A DNA stretch of 64,000 bases from CAWFZT01 sp963820415 (GCA_963820415.1 CAWFZT010000013.1:1-64000), one strand, 5' to 3'. Counted from the first letter of the stretch, positions 1 through 9,585 are shown. Notes: generated from the letters alone by a model not told the origin. Translations and numbers: made by a program.

Positions 1-303
1 TTGGTTTTTCGCAAAGGACATGCGCACCCGCCTTTAGCGCTGGAATGGCTCATTGGTTATGGTAAACATTCGGCGTGCATACTGAAACGATATCCGGTTT
101 TAAGTCTCCAACATTGCCTGAGGGTCGCTGTACCAACGGGGAATTTGATAGCGGGTGGCGGTCTCCTGGGCAGCTGAAGGACGAATATCAGCAACACCGA
201 CAAGGTCCACATCATTTTTGAGGTCTTTCCAGGCTGGGATGTGGGCCGCATTGGCAATCATGCCTGTCCCAATAACGGCAACTCGATAGATCTTTTTGTC
301 CAT
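1..303 (-). pseudogene. Gfo/Idh/MocA oxidoreductase, broken N-terminal part cut by window edge
   Basis: The start ATG at 303 has a GGAG box about 6 nt upstream. The first 67 codons encode a Rossmann fold start (VAVIGTGMIANAAHIPAW) and continue to DPQAMLET, then hit TAA at 102-100. The adjacent frame resumes at once with LKPDIVSVCTPNVYHNQ, the next conserved part of the family, so one base is missing near 103-105 in a T/A run. In the restored frame a TGA at 52-50 sits where the family normally has Trp, followed by AIPALKAGAHVLCEKP, the conserved EKP segment. Two independent lesions favour a true pseudogene over a sequencing slip. The rest lies outside the window. The substrate is unknown; relatives oxidise sugars or inositols with NAD(P). 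Confidence 0.85.
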
Positions 304-488
304 AGATGCTCCGTTAACATGTTGAATAGGGATTGGCTATTTAGATTCCAGGTTAGCTGCAGCAGTTAATCCCACAATACCTGCTTCGATTATAACCAGA
401 TTTTATCATTTCAATTGGGTCTATCTGAGATAGTTTTCTTTATTTTTAACCTCTATATCCTTCGATCATATGCTTGGAGAATCAGTTT
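304..488. other. Intergenic, no gene seen
   Basis: AT-rich spacer between the broken oxidoreductase and the transposase relic. I see no coding frame or convincing hairpin. The leader of the broken oxidoreductase would lie at its left end. Confidence 0.5.
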
Positions 489-1063
489 TCAATCGGGCAA
501 GTTCGTCACCAGGCACCAAGGTTCATCTTCGCCAATCGCCCAATGCACCACCAAGTTTACCGGATAGATTTCAATCTCCGCCAGCAAACCCTGGCCCAAC
601 CAGCGAATATGCCCAGGCTTTTTCAACCAACTCCAAAAATTATGCCATCCGGTTACCTGCTCCAGACACACGTTAACGAATGTTTTCTGGCGCAAAACGT
701 AGTCCCAACCCGACTGGTCCAACTAGCGCAGTGCCTCTACCGGCCCAAATTCGCTGTCACCCACCAGCAACACCGCAATGCCTTTCGGCAGCAAGCTGCT
801 ACATACCTCAACAACGCCAGTTGTGTCGCCCCATTACTATGCCCGCGCACATGCTCGACCCACGTCCAGGCAATAGGTACGGCGCGACAACGGTGGGCCA
901 AACTGATCATCAGCAGTTGGTGCGCAAAGCCAACCTTACTGCCATTCTCGATCAACCTGATCTGTTGCCCTTGTTTCGTCTGACTTTCGATCCACTGCCT
1001 GGCAATCGGTTCATACCATTCCCGCACCACAATGGCAGGGTTGGCCAATTTGATATATTCCAA
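489..1063 (-). pseudogene. IS4-like DDE transposase relic
   Basis: Two minus-strand pieces together read as the catalytic core of an IS4-type transposase. The upstream piece (1063-737) has EWYEPIARQWIESQ, GSKVGFAHQLLMISLA and WTWVEHVRGHSN, then drifts out of frame near 800-810. The correct frame continues as LLPKGIAVLLVGDSEFG, containing a catalytic Asp, reaches an in-frame TAG at 725-723 where Gln is expected (LR*LDQSGWDYVLRQK), and ends after EDEPWCLVTNLPD at 489. The C-terminal part with the catalytic Glu is missing. A frameshift, a nonsense codon and a truncation make it a dead relic. No terminal inverted repeats were found. Family assignment is from motif recall. Confidence 0.8.
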
Positions 1064-1117
1064 TTAACAGCCAGGTAAAGTTGCGTACTTGTGTTATTCG
1101 CTTCCCCGCTAGAATTT

Positions 1118-2619
1118 TTATTTATTCAGAGTGCTAATCCTGTGCATAGCGCTGACATTTTGCTCGTATAAATCACGATAAAGCTGGTAATAAGGTTCGT
1201 AGCGGGAATGACGTTCATCATCCGGGTTGAGCGTTTGGGCTGAGCTCAGCCAGCGCGAAATTTCGCTGGTATTGGAAAAAAGTCCCGCTCCAATTCCGGC
1301 CAGGAAGGCATCTCCATAACAGGCGCCAATCTGCTGGGCCGGGATCACCTGGGTAATCCCGGCAATGTCGCAGACATCTCCATCCACGGCCGGTTCAATG
1401 TCCCTCCCCCAACCGCCAGCAGTCTTGCCGGTTGCAACCCCTCTGCTTTCATTATTTCCAGGTTATGGCGAATGGCATAACCAACCAATTCAAGCAACGC
1501 CCGGTAAATGTCGGCGCGGGTGTGGTTGAGGGTCAGGCCAAAGATCAAACCGCGCGCCTGGGGATCGTGGATAGGCGTGCGCTCACCGTAGAAATAGGGC
1601 AAGGCGACCAGGCCATTTGATCCGGGTGGAGACCCGGCAGCCAGGCGCGCCAAGATTGAGTAGGCATTATCTCCGCCTGCTCTTTGAGCTTCCAGCTCAG
1701 GAAAGCCAAACTGGTCGCGGAACCAACGCGTCAGGCTGCCAGCAGTCGCTGTCCCTCCGGCGACCGAAAATGTGCCGGGTTCAAGAAAAGGGCTGGTCCA
1801 GAAATGCGAGGAGCTGATGAATTTGTCTGTCTTCAAGATGAAAAACGTGCTGCTGCCATACATGATCATCATATCGCCAATCTTCGATAGGCCGGCGCTG
1901 ATCGCCTCTGCCGCGGCGTCTGCGGTCCCGGTGATCACCGGTGTTCCGGCGCGCAAGCCCGTCTCTCGGGCGGCTTCCTGGGTCACCAGACCTGCAATTT
2001 CACTGGTCCAGGTCGGGCGCGGCATCCATTCCACGGGAGCAAGCTGGTCGGCCAGGGCTGTATCCCAACCCAAAGTTTGCGGGTTGAAAAAAGGGTTGAA
2101 AGCGCAAGCATCATAGATATCGATGGTAGCCTGGCCGGTTAATTTCAGGTTCAAATACCCACTGCCGTTTACGATCTGGTGTGTTTGGCGCCACACCTCC
2201 GGCTCATTTCGCCGCAGCCAGAGGATTTTTGGAGCCCCGGATTGAGAAGACAGGCTGGCGCCGGTCAGTTGCTCCAGTTCATCGACCTCCTTCGTGGAGC
2301 GGGTATCGATTCCATACAGGATCGCCGGTCTTAGTGCACGGCCATCCCCTCCCACAGCCACCACCGCCGGGGAAATAGTACTGATCCCTAATGCAGCAAT
2401 CAGCTCAGGCGCTATATGGCTGTTATCCAACAAAGCCTGGACAATTTGCAGAAAATCCTTCCACCAGACCAGTTCCGGATCATGTTCAGCCCAGCCAGGT
2501 CCAGGGAGACTGAGCGAATGTTCGACGATATGGCTGCCGATCACCTCGCCATCTTCTCTGACCAACACTCCCTTTGAGGAGTAGGTGCCGATATCCACAC
2601 CCAACAGGTAGCGTATCAT
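1118..2619 (-). pseudogene. FGGY-family carbohydrate kinase (xylulokinase-like), frameshifted near the 3' end
   Basis: ATP-dependent sugar kinase of about 500 residues when the frame is restored. The ATG at 2619 has GGAAGG just upstream; an in-frame TTG at 2634 is the alternative. The N-terminal phosphate-binding strand is LLGVDIGTYSSKGVLV, and the mid domain has GTPVITGTADAAAEAISAG. The C-terminal ATPase element LLAVGGGTLNRPWMEM is followed in the wrong frame by a stop at 1345. The next frame carries VCDIAGITQVIPAQQIG and GDAFLAGIGAGLF to 1118, so one base is missing near 1375-1385. It is last in a minus-strand run after the BtpA-like and M29 genes, which suggests phosphorylation of a ketose or polyol released or imported by the locus. 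It may be intact in the organism if the indel is an assembly error. Confidence 0.85.
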
Positions 2620-2638
2620 GACCCTTCCAGGCAAAGGA

Positions 2639-3706
2639 TTAGAAAAGGAACTGGCCGTTCTGCAGAACGAGTTGATTATCTACGTAGACGGCGCCCTCAC
2701 TCCGGGTATCTTTAATGATGTCCCAGTGAATGGCCGACTGGTTAGTGCCGCCACTTTCCGGGTAAGCTCTACCCAATGCAATGTGGATTGTTCCCCCGAT
2801 CTTTTCATCGATCAAAATGTCCTTGCAGAACAGGTTTACGAAAGGATTGGTTCCCAGGGCAAATTCCCCAATCAGACTGGCGCCCGGGTCAGTTGCCAGG
2901 ATCGAGCGCAAGAAATCCTGGTTGGTGGACGACGTGGCTTCTACCAGCCGGCCATGCTCCCAACGCAGGCGGATATCGTGTACCAGGCGTCCGCTCAATA
3001 CACCCGGGAACTCAAAGTAGATGAATCCATCGACAGTATTCTCCACCGGGGCAGTATTGATCTCCCCATCCGGCATGTTATTGCGACCATCTCCGACTAC
3101 CCAGGTGCGTCCTTCAGTCGAAAAACGCAAATCGGTCTCTTTACCCACCAGGTGCACCTGGCTGCCCTGGTTGAGGCGTCCGGCCCAACCGAGCCATTTC
3201 CGGTTCTCTTCATCCCAATCCAACAGGCAGGCATTGAAGAACATATCCAGGAGCGTGCCTTCGTCCACCCCCGCCTGGCGAGCAAGGGCCTGGTTAGGCA
3301 CGCGCACCAGGCACCAACGGGTTTTCTGCCAGCGCAGGGTTGATATTTGGCCTGCCGCCGCTTGATTGAGCGACAAACGCCCGGCCGGCACGTCATTGTG
3401 GATACCCAGGTCAAAACCGCCGCGCAGACCAAAATAGACATCTGCCCACTGCATGCCGTAAGCCTCAATTTCCGGCACCCAGGTAATCTGCTGCTCATCT
3501 CCATATTGAAGCAAAGTATGGCGTAGTGATTCGGATAGGAATTGTACCTGCGGAAATCCACCTGCCCGGATGACGGCAGAGTAGACGGCTTGAACCAAAG
3601 GAAAACTTTCAGTTTCCCCCATAGCAATCATTACCCGCTCCCTCGGCTTTACTTTGGCTGAGTAATTGACCAACAGGTCGCCTAACTGTAACCACCGCTT
3701 ATCCAT
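2639..3706 (-). CDS. M29-family aminopeptidase (AmpS/PepT-like metallopeptidase)
   Basis: Metal-dependent aminopeptidase of 355 residues, slightly shorter than the usual 370-410. The M29 metal-ligand motifs are visible: MPDGEINTAP (about 213-222), IGEFALGTNPFVN (about 280-292) and the long signature HIALGRAYPESGGTNQS followed by IHWD (about 307-330), supplying the Glu, His and Asp ligands. The start ATG at 3706 lies 8 nt after the BtpA-like stop with only a weak ribosome-binding site, so translational coupling is likely. An aminopeptidase between a BtpA-like protein and a sugar kinase is unusual; it may trim an N-linked or amidated substrate. Substrate unknown. Confidence 0.85.
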   Translation of the reverse strand: MDKRWLQLGDLLVNYSAKVKPRERVMIAMGETESFPLVQAVYSAVIRAGGFPQVQFLSESLRHTLLQYGDEQQITWVPEIEAYGMQWADVYFGLRGGFDLGIHNDVPAGRLSLNQAAAGQISTLRWQKTRWCLVRVPNQALARQAGVDEGTLLDMFFNACLLDWDEENRKWLGWAGRLNQGSQVHLVGKETDLRFSTEGRTWVVGDGRNNMPDGEINTAPVENTVDGFIYFEFPGVLSGRLVHDIRLRWEHGRLVEATSSTNQDFLRSILATDPGASLIGEFALGTNPFVNLFCKDILIDEKIGGTIHIALGRAYPESGGTNQSAIHWDIIKDTRSEGAVYVDNQLVLQNGQFLF

Positions 3707-3714
3707 CGGGTATC

Positions 3715-4530
3715 TTATGGCAGGCCGCTGCGGAACTGGCGCACGCGCTGCATGAATTCGCTGACACGCAGCACGTCCACTTCATTCCAGATATAGCCAT
3801 CCCGCTTGAAGGTTGTGCCGGTTATCGCTCCATCTGCAATGGAAAGCTGCTGTTCGACGTTGCCCAGGCGTACGCCGGTATTGGCAAAGATGGGAGTATC
3901 CGGTACGACTTCTTTGACCTGATGCAGCAGGGCTGCTGAGGTTTCGACTCCGGCAGTCAGGCCGGAGATGCATAAGGCATCCGGGCGCGCATTGAAAACG
4001 GTCGAGCGGGCGATATCAGCCACCGAGCGGCTGCCAAGGTAAGCGGCAGCTTCAGGTACGATATTGAACAATAGTTTTACATGTTCAGCATGGACACGGT
4101 GCTGGTGACGGACGACTTCTCCGGCGTTGGTGTTCCATAATCCGAAGTCACTGGCGTATACCCCGGTAAAGATCTCACGCACGAAGCTTGCCCCGGTGGC
4201 GACTGCCAGGTCAATCGACGCTTTGGCGTCCCACAATACGTTCACACCATAAGGCACCTTGATTTCGCCAAGCAGCTCGCCAATAATCCGCGCCATACTC
4301 ACGTAGGTAACCGGCTCGACCGTGGTCAGATAAGGTAAGCTGGCTTCATTAGAGAACATGACCGCATCGACGCCGCCATCTTGCAAGGCCTTCAAATTGA
4401 AGCGGGCGCGCTCGATGACCCAACCCATGCCCTTCTCCGCCTGATAACCGGGGTCGCCGGGCAGCGCCTCCAGATGGCACATGGCAATCACCGGTTTTGA
4501 TACCCCAAACACATCTTTCAGCCAGCTCAT
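3715..4530 (-). CDS. BtpA/SgcQ-family TIM-barrel protein
   Basis: A 271-residue protein matching the BtpA family: it starts with SKPVIAMCHLEALPGDPGY and has YGVNVLWDAKASIDLAVATG and FVREIFTGVYASDFG. The C-terminal phosphate-site-like segment is FANTGVRLGNVEQQLSIADG, with ITGTTFKRDG after it. BtpA was first linked to photosystem I accumulation, but in heterotrophs relatives such as SgcQ sit in sugar operons with no proven reaction. AGGAG lies about 9 nt before the ATG. It is the first gene of a minus-strand operon with the M29 peptidase and FGGY kinase, transcribed in the same direction as the PocR/AraC regulator upstream. Confidence 0.85.
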   Translation of the reverse strand: MSWLKDVFGVSKPVIAMCHLEALPGDPGYQAEKGMGWVIERARFNLKALQDGGVDAVMFSNEASLPYLTTVEPVTYVSMARIIGELLGEIKVPYGVNVLWDAKASIDLAVATGASFVREIFTGVYASDFGLWNTNAGEVVRHQHRVHAEHVKLLFNIVPEAAAYLGSRSVADIARSTVFNARPDALCISGLTAGVETSAALLHQVKEVVPDTPIFANTGVRLGNVEQQLSIADGAITGTTFKRDGYIWNEVDVLRVSEFMQRVRQFRSGLP

Positions 4531-4578
4531 CTTGATGCACTCCTGAATGGGAAAGATTTACTCAAATCGTCATAATCC

Positions 4579-5481
4579 TTATCTTATTTCGTCAGAATTT
4601 TTATAATTGGCTTCTTGAAAACGTTTCTGCCAAATCAAGGGCGTGCACTGTCTCAGCTTATGGAAAACCCGGTTGAACTGCTGTACACTGCCAAAACCAC
4701 ATTCGAACGCCACCTGCATACAGGTCATATCGCCAGCTTGAATCTGGCTGCAAGCCTTATCTATGCGCATTTGCTGGATCGAGTTTAGCACCGTCATTCC
4801 GGTTTTGGCCTGGAAAAGGCGAGAAAGGTTACGCTTGGATGTGCAGGCAACCCTGGCAATATCATCCAATGAAATCGGCTCGGTAAAATGGTTACGGATA
4901 AAAGAAAGGGCGCGTTCCAAGGTGCGCGATTGCTGGGTGGCTTCCGAGAGCTGGATCTGGTATTGGGCGTATGCAATGTAGTTGCCAAACAATTCCAGCA
5001 AGGTCATCAGGTCTTTTTGGGTCTGAGGATGGATTACGCGCAAGGATAAGAATAATTCTTCCGGAGGCAGCTTATCAAACCCCAACCCATTCAAAATTTG
5101 GCTGGTGGCGTTCCAATCTGCCTGGCTGGGCGGTGCATCCATAACCTGACCGCACTGGATGAAAGCCAGGATTTCGCCATCCAGAATAATAGGGACCATG
5201 AATTCCCTTAGACCGGCCCAACAGTGGTAGCGTAAAGAGTGCCGCTGAGCAGCAGCGGCGAACAGGTATTTCTGGTCGCAATCCAGGCAGAACCTGGGGC
5301 TGTACATCTGGCGCAGGGTTAGGCAAAAAGGTGACCAGCTTTCAGTTGCGCCAAGGTCCTGGGACTGCTTCCCATCCGGCGACAGAATGGCAATATTCAC
5401 CCCGAATAATCGCCAAACTAAAAAATAAAACTGGCGTAAGATCGGCAGGGCTGAAATTTGATCGTAGGAAATAACCGGCAT
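4579..5481 (-). CDS. PocR-domain AraC-family transcriptional regulator
   Basis: A 300-residue regulator. The N-terminal half (about 10-165) looks like a PocR sensory domain: GVNIAILSPDGKQSQ, a Cys pair in PRFCLDCDQKYL, and HCWAGLREFMVPI with GEILAFIQCGQV. A central helix (about 170-190) leads into two AraC helix-turn-helix motifs (about 195-292): ISLDDIARVACTSKRNLSRL and CMQVAFECGFGSVQQFNRVF. PocR domains in characterised relatives sense hydrocarbon or sugar derivatives. It is divergent from the first sugar-binding-protein gene; the 150-bp gap between them holds a leader that recurs before the second binding-protein gene, so it is the natural candidate regulator of both. Confidence 0.88.
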   Translation of the reverse strand: MPVISYDQISALPILRQFYFLVWRLFGVNIAILSPDGKQSQDLGATESWSPFCLTLRQMYSPRFCLDCDQKYLFAAAAQRHSLRYHCWAGLREFMVPIILDGEILAFIQCGQVMDAPPSQADWNATSQILNGLGFDKLPPEELFLSLRVIHPQTQKDLMTLLELFGNYIAYAQYQIQLSEATQQSRTLERALSFIRNHFTEPISLDDIARVACTSKRNLSRLFQAKTGMTVLNSIQQMRIDKACSQIQAGDMTCMQVAFECGFGSVQQFNRVFHKLRQCTPLIWQKRFQEANYKNSDEIR

Positions 5482-5501
5482 ACATTATATTATCTACACA
5501 A

Positions 5502-5633
5502 TTGGCGCTTTTGTCCATAATTATTCATTGAATGACCCGAATTGAGTAGTAATTATGGTTGATTAGCGCGATAATCTAGACAACAATTCCAATTTGCGTT
5601 CCACAACTAGTTCTAAAATAGGAGGATGTTTCG
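5502..5633 (+). promoter_or_regulatory. Leader copy 1 of a duplicated promoter/operator region
   Basis: About 130 bp upstream of the first binding-protein gene that recurs at 8077-8211. Shared blocks include GAATGACCCGAATTGAGTAG, GCGCGATAATC and the strong ribosome site GGAGGATGTTTC before the ATG. GATAAT is a plausible -10 box. TTGAGT lies 22 bp upstream in both copies, too far for a normal -35 but identically spaced. The near-palindrome TCATTGAATGA lies just upstream. Binding by the divergent PocR/AraC regulator is inferred. Confidence 0.6.
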
Positions 5634-7013
5634 ATGTCTACGAAATTGTCTCGAAGAGATTTTCTCAAGACCTATGCCCTGTTCTCCACCGGCGCAATGC
5701 TGGCAGCTTGCGCCCCAGCCGCCCAGCCCCAACCGCCTCAAGGAGCTACCACGGCTCCACAGGCCACCCCTCCCCCAGCCGGAAAGAAGAAGATTATCTT
5801 TTCCACTTATACCTGGTCGAATTTTGAAGCCAAGATGACCGAAGTCCTGAATGGCTGGGTGGCAGCCACTCCTAACGTCGAATACGAAGCCCAATTTGTT
5901 CCCCAGACGATCGATTATTATGCCAAGCTCCAAACCCAGGTGGCCGGGGGTACGCCGCCTGACATTGGTATTTCCGATTATGGTCACCTGGTGTCCTATG
6001 CCAAGAGCGGCACCCTGCTGGATATCACCAATTACGTGATGACCTCCAAATTCCCGGTCGACAAGATGTTTGCTGGCGCAACGGCTCAATACCGCTGGGC
6101 CAACGGCGACTTCAGCAGCGGCGCCCCAGGTGGCAACTACTACGGGCTTCCCGCCGATGCTCAATCCTATATTTTTGCCTACAATAAGAAAATGTTCGAT
6201 GACGCCGGCGTAGCCTATCCCACGGATGACTGGACCTGGGACGACCTGGTAGCAGCCGCCAAGAAGATGACCAAGCCAGACGAAAACAAATGGGGCACAA
6301 TGTATATCGACCCCGGCGTTCTCTTCAGCAGAGCCATCTGGGTCAGGGCAGCCGGCGGCGCCAACCATTCCGCTGATTTTACCAAATCGATGCTGGCCGA
6401 TCCAAAAACCCTTGAAGCGTACAAGTGGTCCTGGGATCTGATCTATACGCATAAAGTCGCTCCCGCGCCTGGAAATGTTGGCCAGCAAAATCCGTTTATG
6501 AGCGGTCAGGTTGCCATGGTTGTGGATGGCGTCTGGTGGGTCACCGACTTTGGCGCCGGCATCAAGGATTTTGACTGGGATGTGGCCATGTTCCCCAAGC
6601 ACCCTCAGACCGGTAAACGCACGACCTCGTTGGAATCGGATGGTTGGTGGATCTTCAAAGGCGGTAAAGACCACGACACTGCCTGGAGCCTGCTCTCCTA
6701 CCTGGCTGGCGCGAAGGGCCAACAAATCATGAGTGATGCCGGCTTCGTCATTCCTCCAAACATTCAGGAGGTTTCCAAGCTCTGGTACTCCCAGAAACCA
6801 CCTGCGAATCGCCTGAAAATCCTGGAAAACATCAATGCGGATTCGGCCGCCGTCGACATTACTTACTTTGAGGCTGGCACAATCAACAATGCGGTTATGC
6901 CAGTCATCCAAAAGGCCTTCGCGGATGGCACGGATATCACCGCCGCCATGCAAGATGCAGACAAGGTAATGAATGAAGAACTGACCAAGGCCTGGGCGCT
7001 GTTAAAATCGTAA
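5634..7013 (+). CDS. Sugar ABC transporter substrate-binding lipoprotein 1
   Basis: A 459-residue family 1 extracellular solute-binding protein. The N-terminus has a twin-arginine motif (RRDFLK, 7-12) and a lipobox ending LAAC with Cys26, so it is probably exported folded by Tat and lipid-anchored. A Pro/Ala/Thr-rich linker follows to about residue 50. The mature part has features typical of oligosaccharide binders: QVAGGTPPDIGI, YGLPADAQSYIFAYNKKMF, YPTDDWTWDDLVAAAKKM and FMSGQVAMVVDGVWW. It has a strong GGAGG site. It is closely similar along its length to the 8212-9585 product, with which it shares leader and trailing hairpin, so one arose by duplication. It has no permease of its own and presumably shares the pair downstream. 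Confidence 0.93.
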   Translation: MSTKLSRRDFLKTYALFSTGAMLAACAPAAQPQPPQGATTAPQATPPPAGKKKIIFSTYTWSNFEAKMTEVLNGWVAATPNVEYEAQFVPQTIDYYAKLQTQVAGGTPPDIGISDYGHLVSYAKSGTLLDITNYVMTSKFPVDKMFAGATAQYRWANGDFSSGAPGGNYYGLPADAQSYIFAYNKKMFDDAGVAYPTDDWTWDDLVAAAKKMTKPDENKWGTMYIDPGVLFSRAIWVRAAGGANHSADFTKSMLADPKTLEAYKWSWDLIYTHKVAPAPGNVGQQNPFMSGQVAMVVDGVWWVTDFGAGIKDFDWDVAMFPKHPQTGKRTTSLESDGWWIFKGGKDHDTAWSLLSYLAGAKGQQIMSDAGFVIPPNIQEVSKLWYSQKPPANRLKILENINADSAAVDITYFEAGTINNAVMPVIQKAFADGTDITAAMQDADKVMNEELTKAWALLKS

Positions 7014-7032
7014 CTTGTGGTTTTATACCTGA

Positions 7033-7064
7033 CCTGGAGAGGCGTTCAATAAAGCCTCTCCAGG
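7033..7064 (+). promoter_or_regulatory. Intercistronic hairpin copy 1
   Basis: Perfect 11-bp stem, CCTGGAGAGGC with GCCTCTCCAGG, loop of 10 nt, 20 bp after the binding-protein stop. No T-run follows, so it is more likely a mRNA-stabilising or attenuating structure than a full terminator. The same stem sequence follows the second binding-protein gene. Confidence 0.65.
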
Positions 7065-7114
7065 AATTTAATACATGCTTACAAAAAGCAACATTTCTCG
7101 GGTAGGGAAATGGC

Positions 7115-7974
7115 ATGGCTGGTAAAGTGGTCTGGCATGAAATGTTTAAAGATGAATTTGAGTCAGCCCTTGCCAGGTATCCGTTGTGCTACCTATCCTT
7201 CGGCCTTAGTGAGCCGCATGGCCTGCAGAATGCGATGGGGCTCGATGGATTAAAAGCTTACGCTCTCGTCCAACGGGCTGCCGAAATTCATGGCGGGATT
7301 GTGGCTCCTCCTGTTTGGTGGCATATTCACGAGATACCCCTTTCCCTGAGTTGGCTGGCGCAACAGAATGCCCCAAATCCTTATCTAACGAGTGTACCGC
7401 CCGAGATATTCCTGCACCAGCTTGTTTATCAATTACGGGCGGTTGAATCTGCGGGTTTTCGCGGGGCGATCTGCGTGACAGGCCATTATGGCGGTATTGA
7501 AGTTGATATGAAACAGGTGTGCAGCTTATACTCCAGCCAACGGCCTTTGAGGGCAGTAGCGCTGGCGGATTGGGAAGCGATTCGTTACAAAGATTATCAT
7601 GGCGATCACGCCGGCCGTTGCGAGACCTCCCAGCTATGGGCTCTATGTCCTGATATGGTGGACATCTCCCGCATCCCGGATAAACCTCCACCCAGGTTAT
7701 GTTTGCTTCTACATCGGATGCCAGGCACTCCTCCAGGCAGGAAGGGGAGGCGATCATAGCCAGCCAGGTAGCCTTCTTAGGTCGCCTGGCAGACGCTTTG
7801 TTAAGCGCAGCGGTAGACCAACCACAGGGACAACGGATCACCTGGGAAGAAACAGAGAAAATCTGGCAAGAAATGCTTGAAGAACAGACAAAGTGGATCT
7901 CAAGCCATCCGCCAGAGGGGTACCAGGAATATTTTCTCGAACGGGCCAGGCTTTTCCCTCTGCCAATTGAATGA
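7115..7974 (+). pseudogene. Creatininase-family amidohydrolase, frameshifted
   Basis: Restored length about 286 residues, near the family norm of 240-270. Family elements are SFGLSEPHG and GLDGLKAYALVQ (metal-binding Glu/His and Asp), CVTGHYGG (His) and DHAGRCETSQLWALCPDMVD (the HAG..ETS box). The reading frame is lost near 7685-7698 in a C-rich stretch. The next frame continues ASTSDARHSSRQEGEAII and a C-terminal helix to 7974, so one base is missing. Members cleave cyclic or linear amides such as creatinine, formamides and N-glycosidic amides; no substrate can be named. It lies between the twin binding proteins, suggesting that the imported compound carries an amide. It may be intact if the indel is an assembly error. 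Confidence 0.82.
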
Positions 7975-8076
7975 AGCCGAGCCAGGTGTTTTTTCTGTGG
8001 TTTTGTCGATATACGAGGCGAAGAATAGTAACAATATTCAAAGCGGCCCCCTAGAGTCGATTTGCAGTCCTCATAT

Positions 8077-8211
8077 TTGGCGGTTATGTCCATATTTATT
8101 CATCGAATGACCCGAATTGAGTAGAAATCGTCGGTTATCTGCGCGATAATCAGAATAACAATTTCCAACCCTTTTCTAACAACCTGTTTCAATATAAAGG
8201 AGGATGTTTCC
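8077..8211 (+). promoter_or_regulatory. Leader copy 2 of a duplicated promoter/operator region
   Basis: Second copy of the leader at 5502-5633, upstream of the second binding-protein gene. It keeps GAATGACCCGAATTGAGTAG, GCGCGATAATC, the 22-bp spacing from TTGAGT to GATAAT and GGAGGATGTTTC. Conserved blocks between variable ones point to protein-binding sites. It gives the transporter genes a promoter separate from that of the first binding protein. Confidence 0.6.
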
Positions 8212-9585
8212 ATGTCTAAGAAATGGTCCCGAAGAGATTTTCTCAAGACGTCTGCCCTGTTCTCTACAGGCGCACTACTGGCAGCCTGCGCACCGGCAGC
8301 TACGACACAACCGCCGGCAGCTGCGACGGAAGCACCTAAAGCTACCGTACCCCCGGCCGGAAAGAAGAAGATTGTATTTTCTACCTACGTCTGGTCGAAC
8401 CTTGAAGCTTCCATGACGGAAATCCTGAATGGTTGGGTGGCGGCAACTCCCAACGTCGAATATGAAGGCCAGTTTGTTCCCCAGACGATTGATTACTGGG
8501 CTAAGGTCCAAACCCAGGTGGCCGGTGGTACACCGCCGGATTGTGGAATCGCCGAATGCCAACGTTTCGTATCCTACGCCAAGAACGGCACCATAATGGA
8601 CATTACCAATTACATCATGTCGTCTAAATTCCCGGTCGATAAGGAGTTCCCAGGTGCAATCGCGTGTTACCGCTGGGCGAAGGGCGACTTCAATAGCGGC
8701 GCGGAGGGCGGCAACTATTACGGTTTACCGAGTGATTTCCAGGCCTATATTTTTGCCTACAACAAGAAGATGTTTGATGACGCCGGGGTGTCTTATCCAA
8801 CCGACGATTGGACGTGGGACGATATGCTGGCAGCCGCCAAGAAGATCACCAAGGCTGACCAGAACAAATGGGGAATAATGGCTCTCCAGGGGGGGACGCT
8901 CTATAGAGGCAACTTTGTCTGGTCGTCCGGCGGTTCATTTTATACCCCTGATTACACCAAATCAATGCTGGCCGACCCGAAAACCATCGAAGCTTTCAAA
9001 TGGCAATGGGACCTGATCTATACTCATAAGGTCGCGCCCCCGCCTGGAAGTACCGGCCAGCAAGACCCATTCCTGAGCGGCCAGGTTGCTATGACTGTGG
9101 GTGGCATCTGGGGGCTGACGGATATGCGCTCAATTAAGGATTTTGGCTGGGATGTGGCCATGTTCCCCAAGCACCCGCAAACCGGTAAACGCACGTGTTC
9201 GATGGAAGCGGATGGCTGGTGGATCTATAAAGACGCTAAAGATCCTGACACTGCCTGGAACCTGCTCAACTATTTGGCTAACCCGGCTGGGGAAAGACTT
9301 TTCGTCAAGGCGAATGACATGGTTCCCAGCACTTTCCCGGAAGTTGCCCAAGAATGGTATGCAACCAAGCCGCCAGATCATATGTCGAAAATCCTGGACA
9401 ACATCAACCAGGATTCGGCCAAGGTCGCCTACACCTACTTTGAGTCTGGGACAGTCATGAATGCGTTTGGCCCGATCATCGATAAATCCTTCGCGGATGG
9501 CACGGATATTACAGCAGCCATGCAAGATGCTGACAAGGTGATGACGGAAGAACTAACCAAAGCCTGGGCACTGTTTAAGTCGTAA
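8212..9585 (+). CDS. Sugar ABC transporter substrate-binding lipoprotein 2
   Basis: A 457-residue paralogue of the 5634-7013 product with the same architecture: RRDFLK at 7-12, lipobox Cys26, a short Pro/Ala/Thr linker and a family 1 solute-binding fold (QVAGGTPPDCGIAECQ, YGLPSDFQAYIFAYNKKMF, YPTDDWTWDDMLAAAKKI, FLSGQVAMTVGGIWG). Differences cluster around the ligand-side loops, for example GISDYGHLV versus GIAECQRFV and VDGVWWV versus VGGIWGL, so the two probably bind related but not identical sugars. It is followed by a hairpin and then the two permease genes, so it is the primary partner of that transporter. No ATPase gene is seen; a shared MsmX-like ATPase elsewhere is likely. Confidence 0.93.
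   Translation: MSKKWSRRDFLKTSALFSTGALLAACAPAATTQPPAAATEAPKATVPPAGKKKIVFSTYVWSNLEASMTEILNGWVAATPNVEYEGQFVPQTIDYWAKVQTQVAGGTPPDCGIAECQRFVSYAKNGTIMDITNYIMSSKFPVDKEFPGAIACYRWAKGDFNSGAEGGNYYGLPSDFQAYIFAYNKKMFDDAGVSYPTDDWTWDDMLAAAKKITKADQNKWGIMALQGGTLYRGNFVWSSGGSFYTPDYTKSMLADPKTIEAFKWQWDLIYTHKVAPPPGSTGQQDPFLSGQVAMTVGGIWGLTDMRSIKDFGWDVAMFPKHPQTGKRTCSMEADGWWIYKDAKDPDTAWNLLNYLANPAGERLFVKANDMVPSTFPEVAQEWYATKPPDHMSKILDNINQDSAKVAYTYFESGTVMNAFGPIIDKSFADGTDITAAMQDADKVMTEELTKAWALFKS

Noticed and set aside
474..983. Plus-strand frames of 169 and 132 codons
   Set aside because: They are antisense to the IS4-like relic, whose minus-strand reading matches a known transposase core.
5613..6953. Long minus-strand open frame of 446 codons
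   Set aside because: It lies fully antisense to the first binding-protein gene, has Gly/Val/Ile/Arg-rich shadow composition and no ribosome site. A matching shadow exists opposite the second paralogue.
5634..9585. Assembly duplication as the explanation of the twin binding proteins
   Set aside because: The copies differ throughout at DNA and protein level, so they are true paralogues and not a repeated contig segment.
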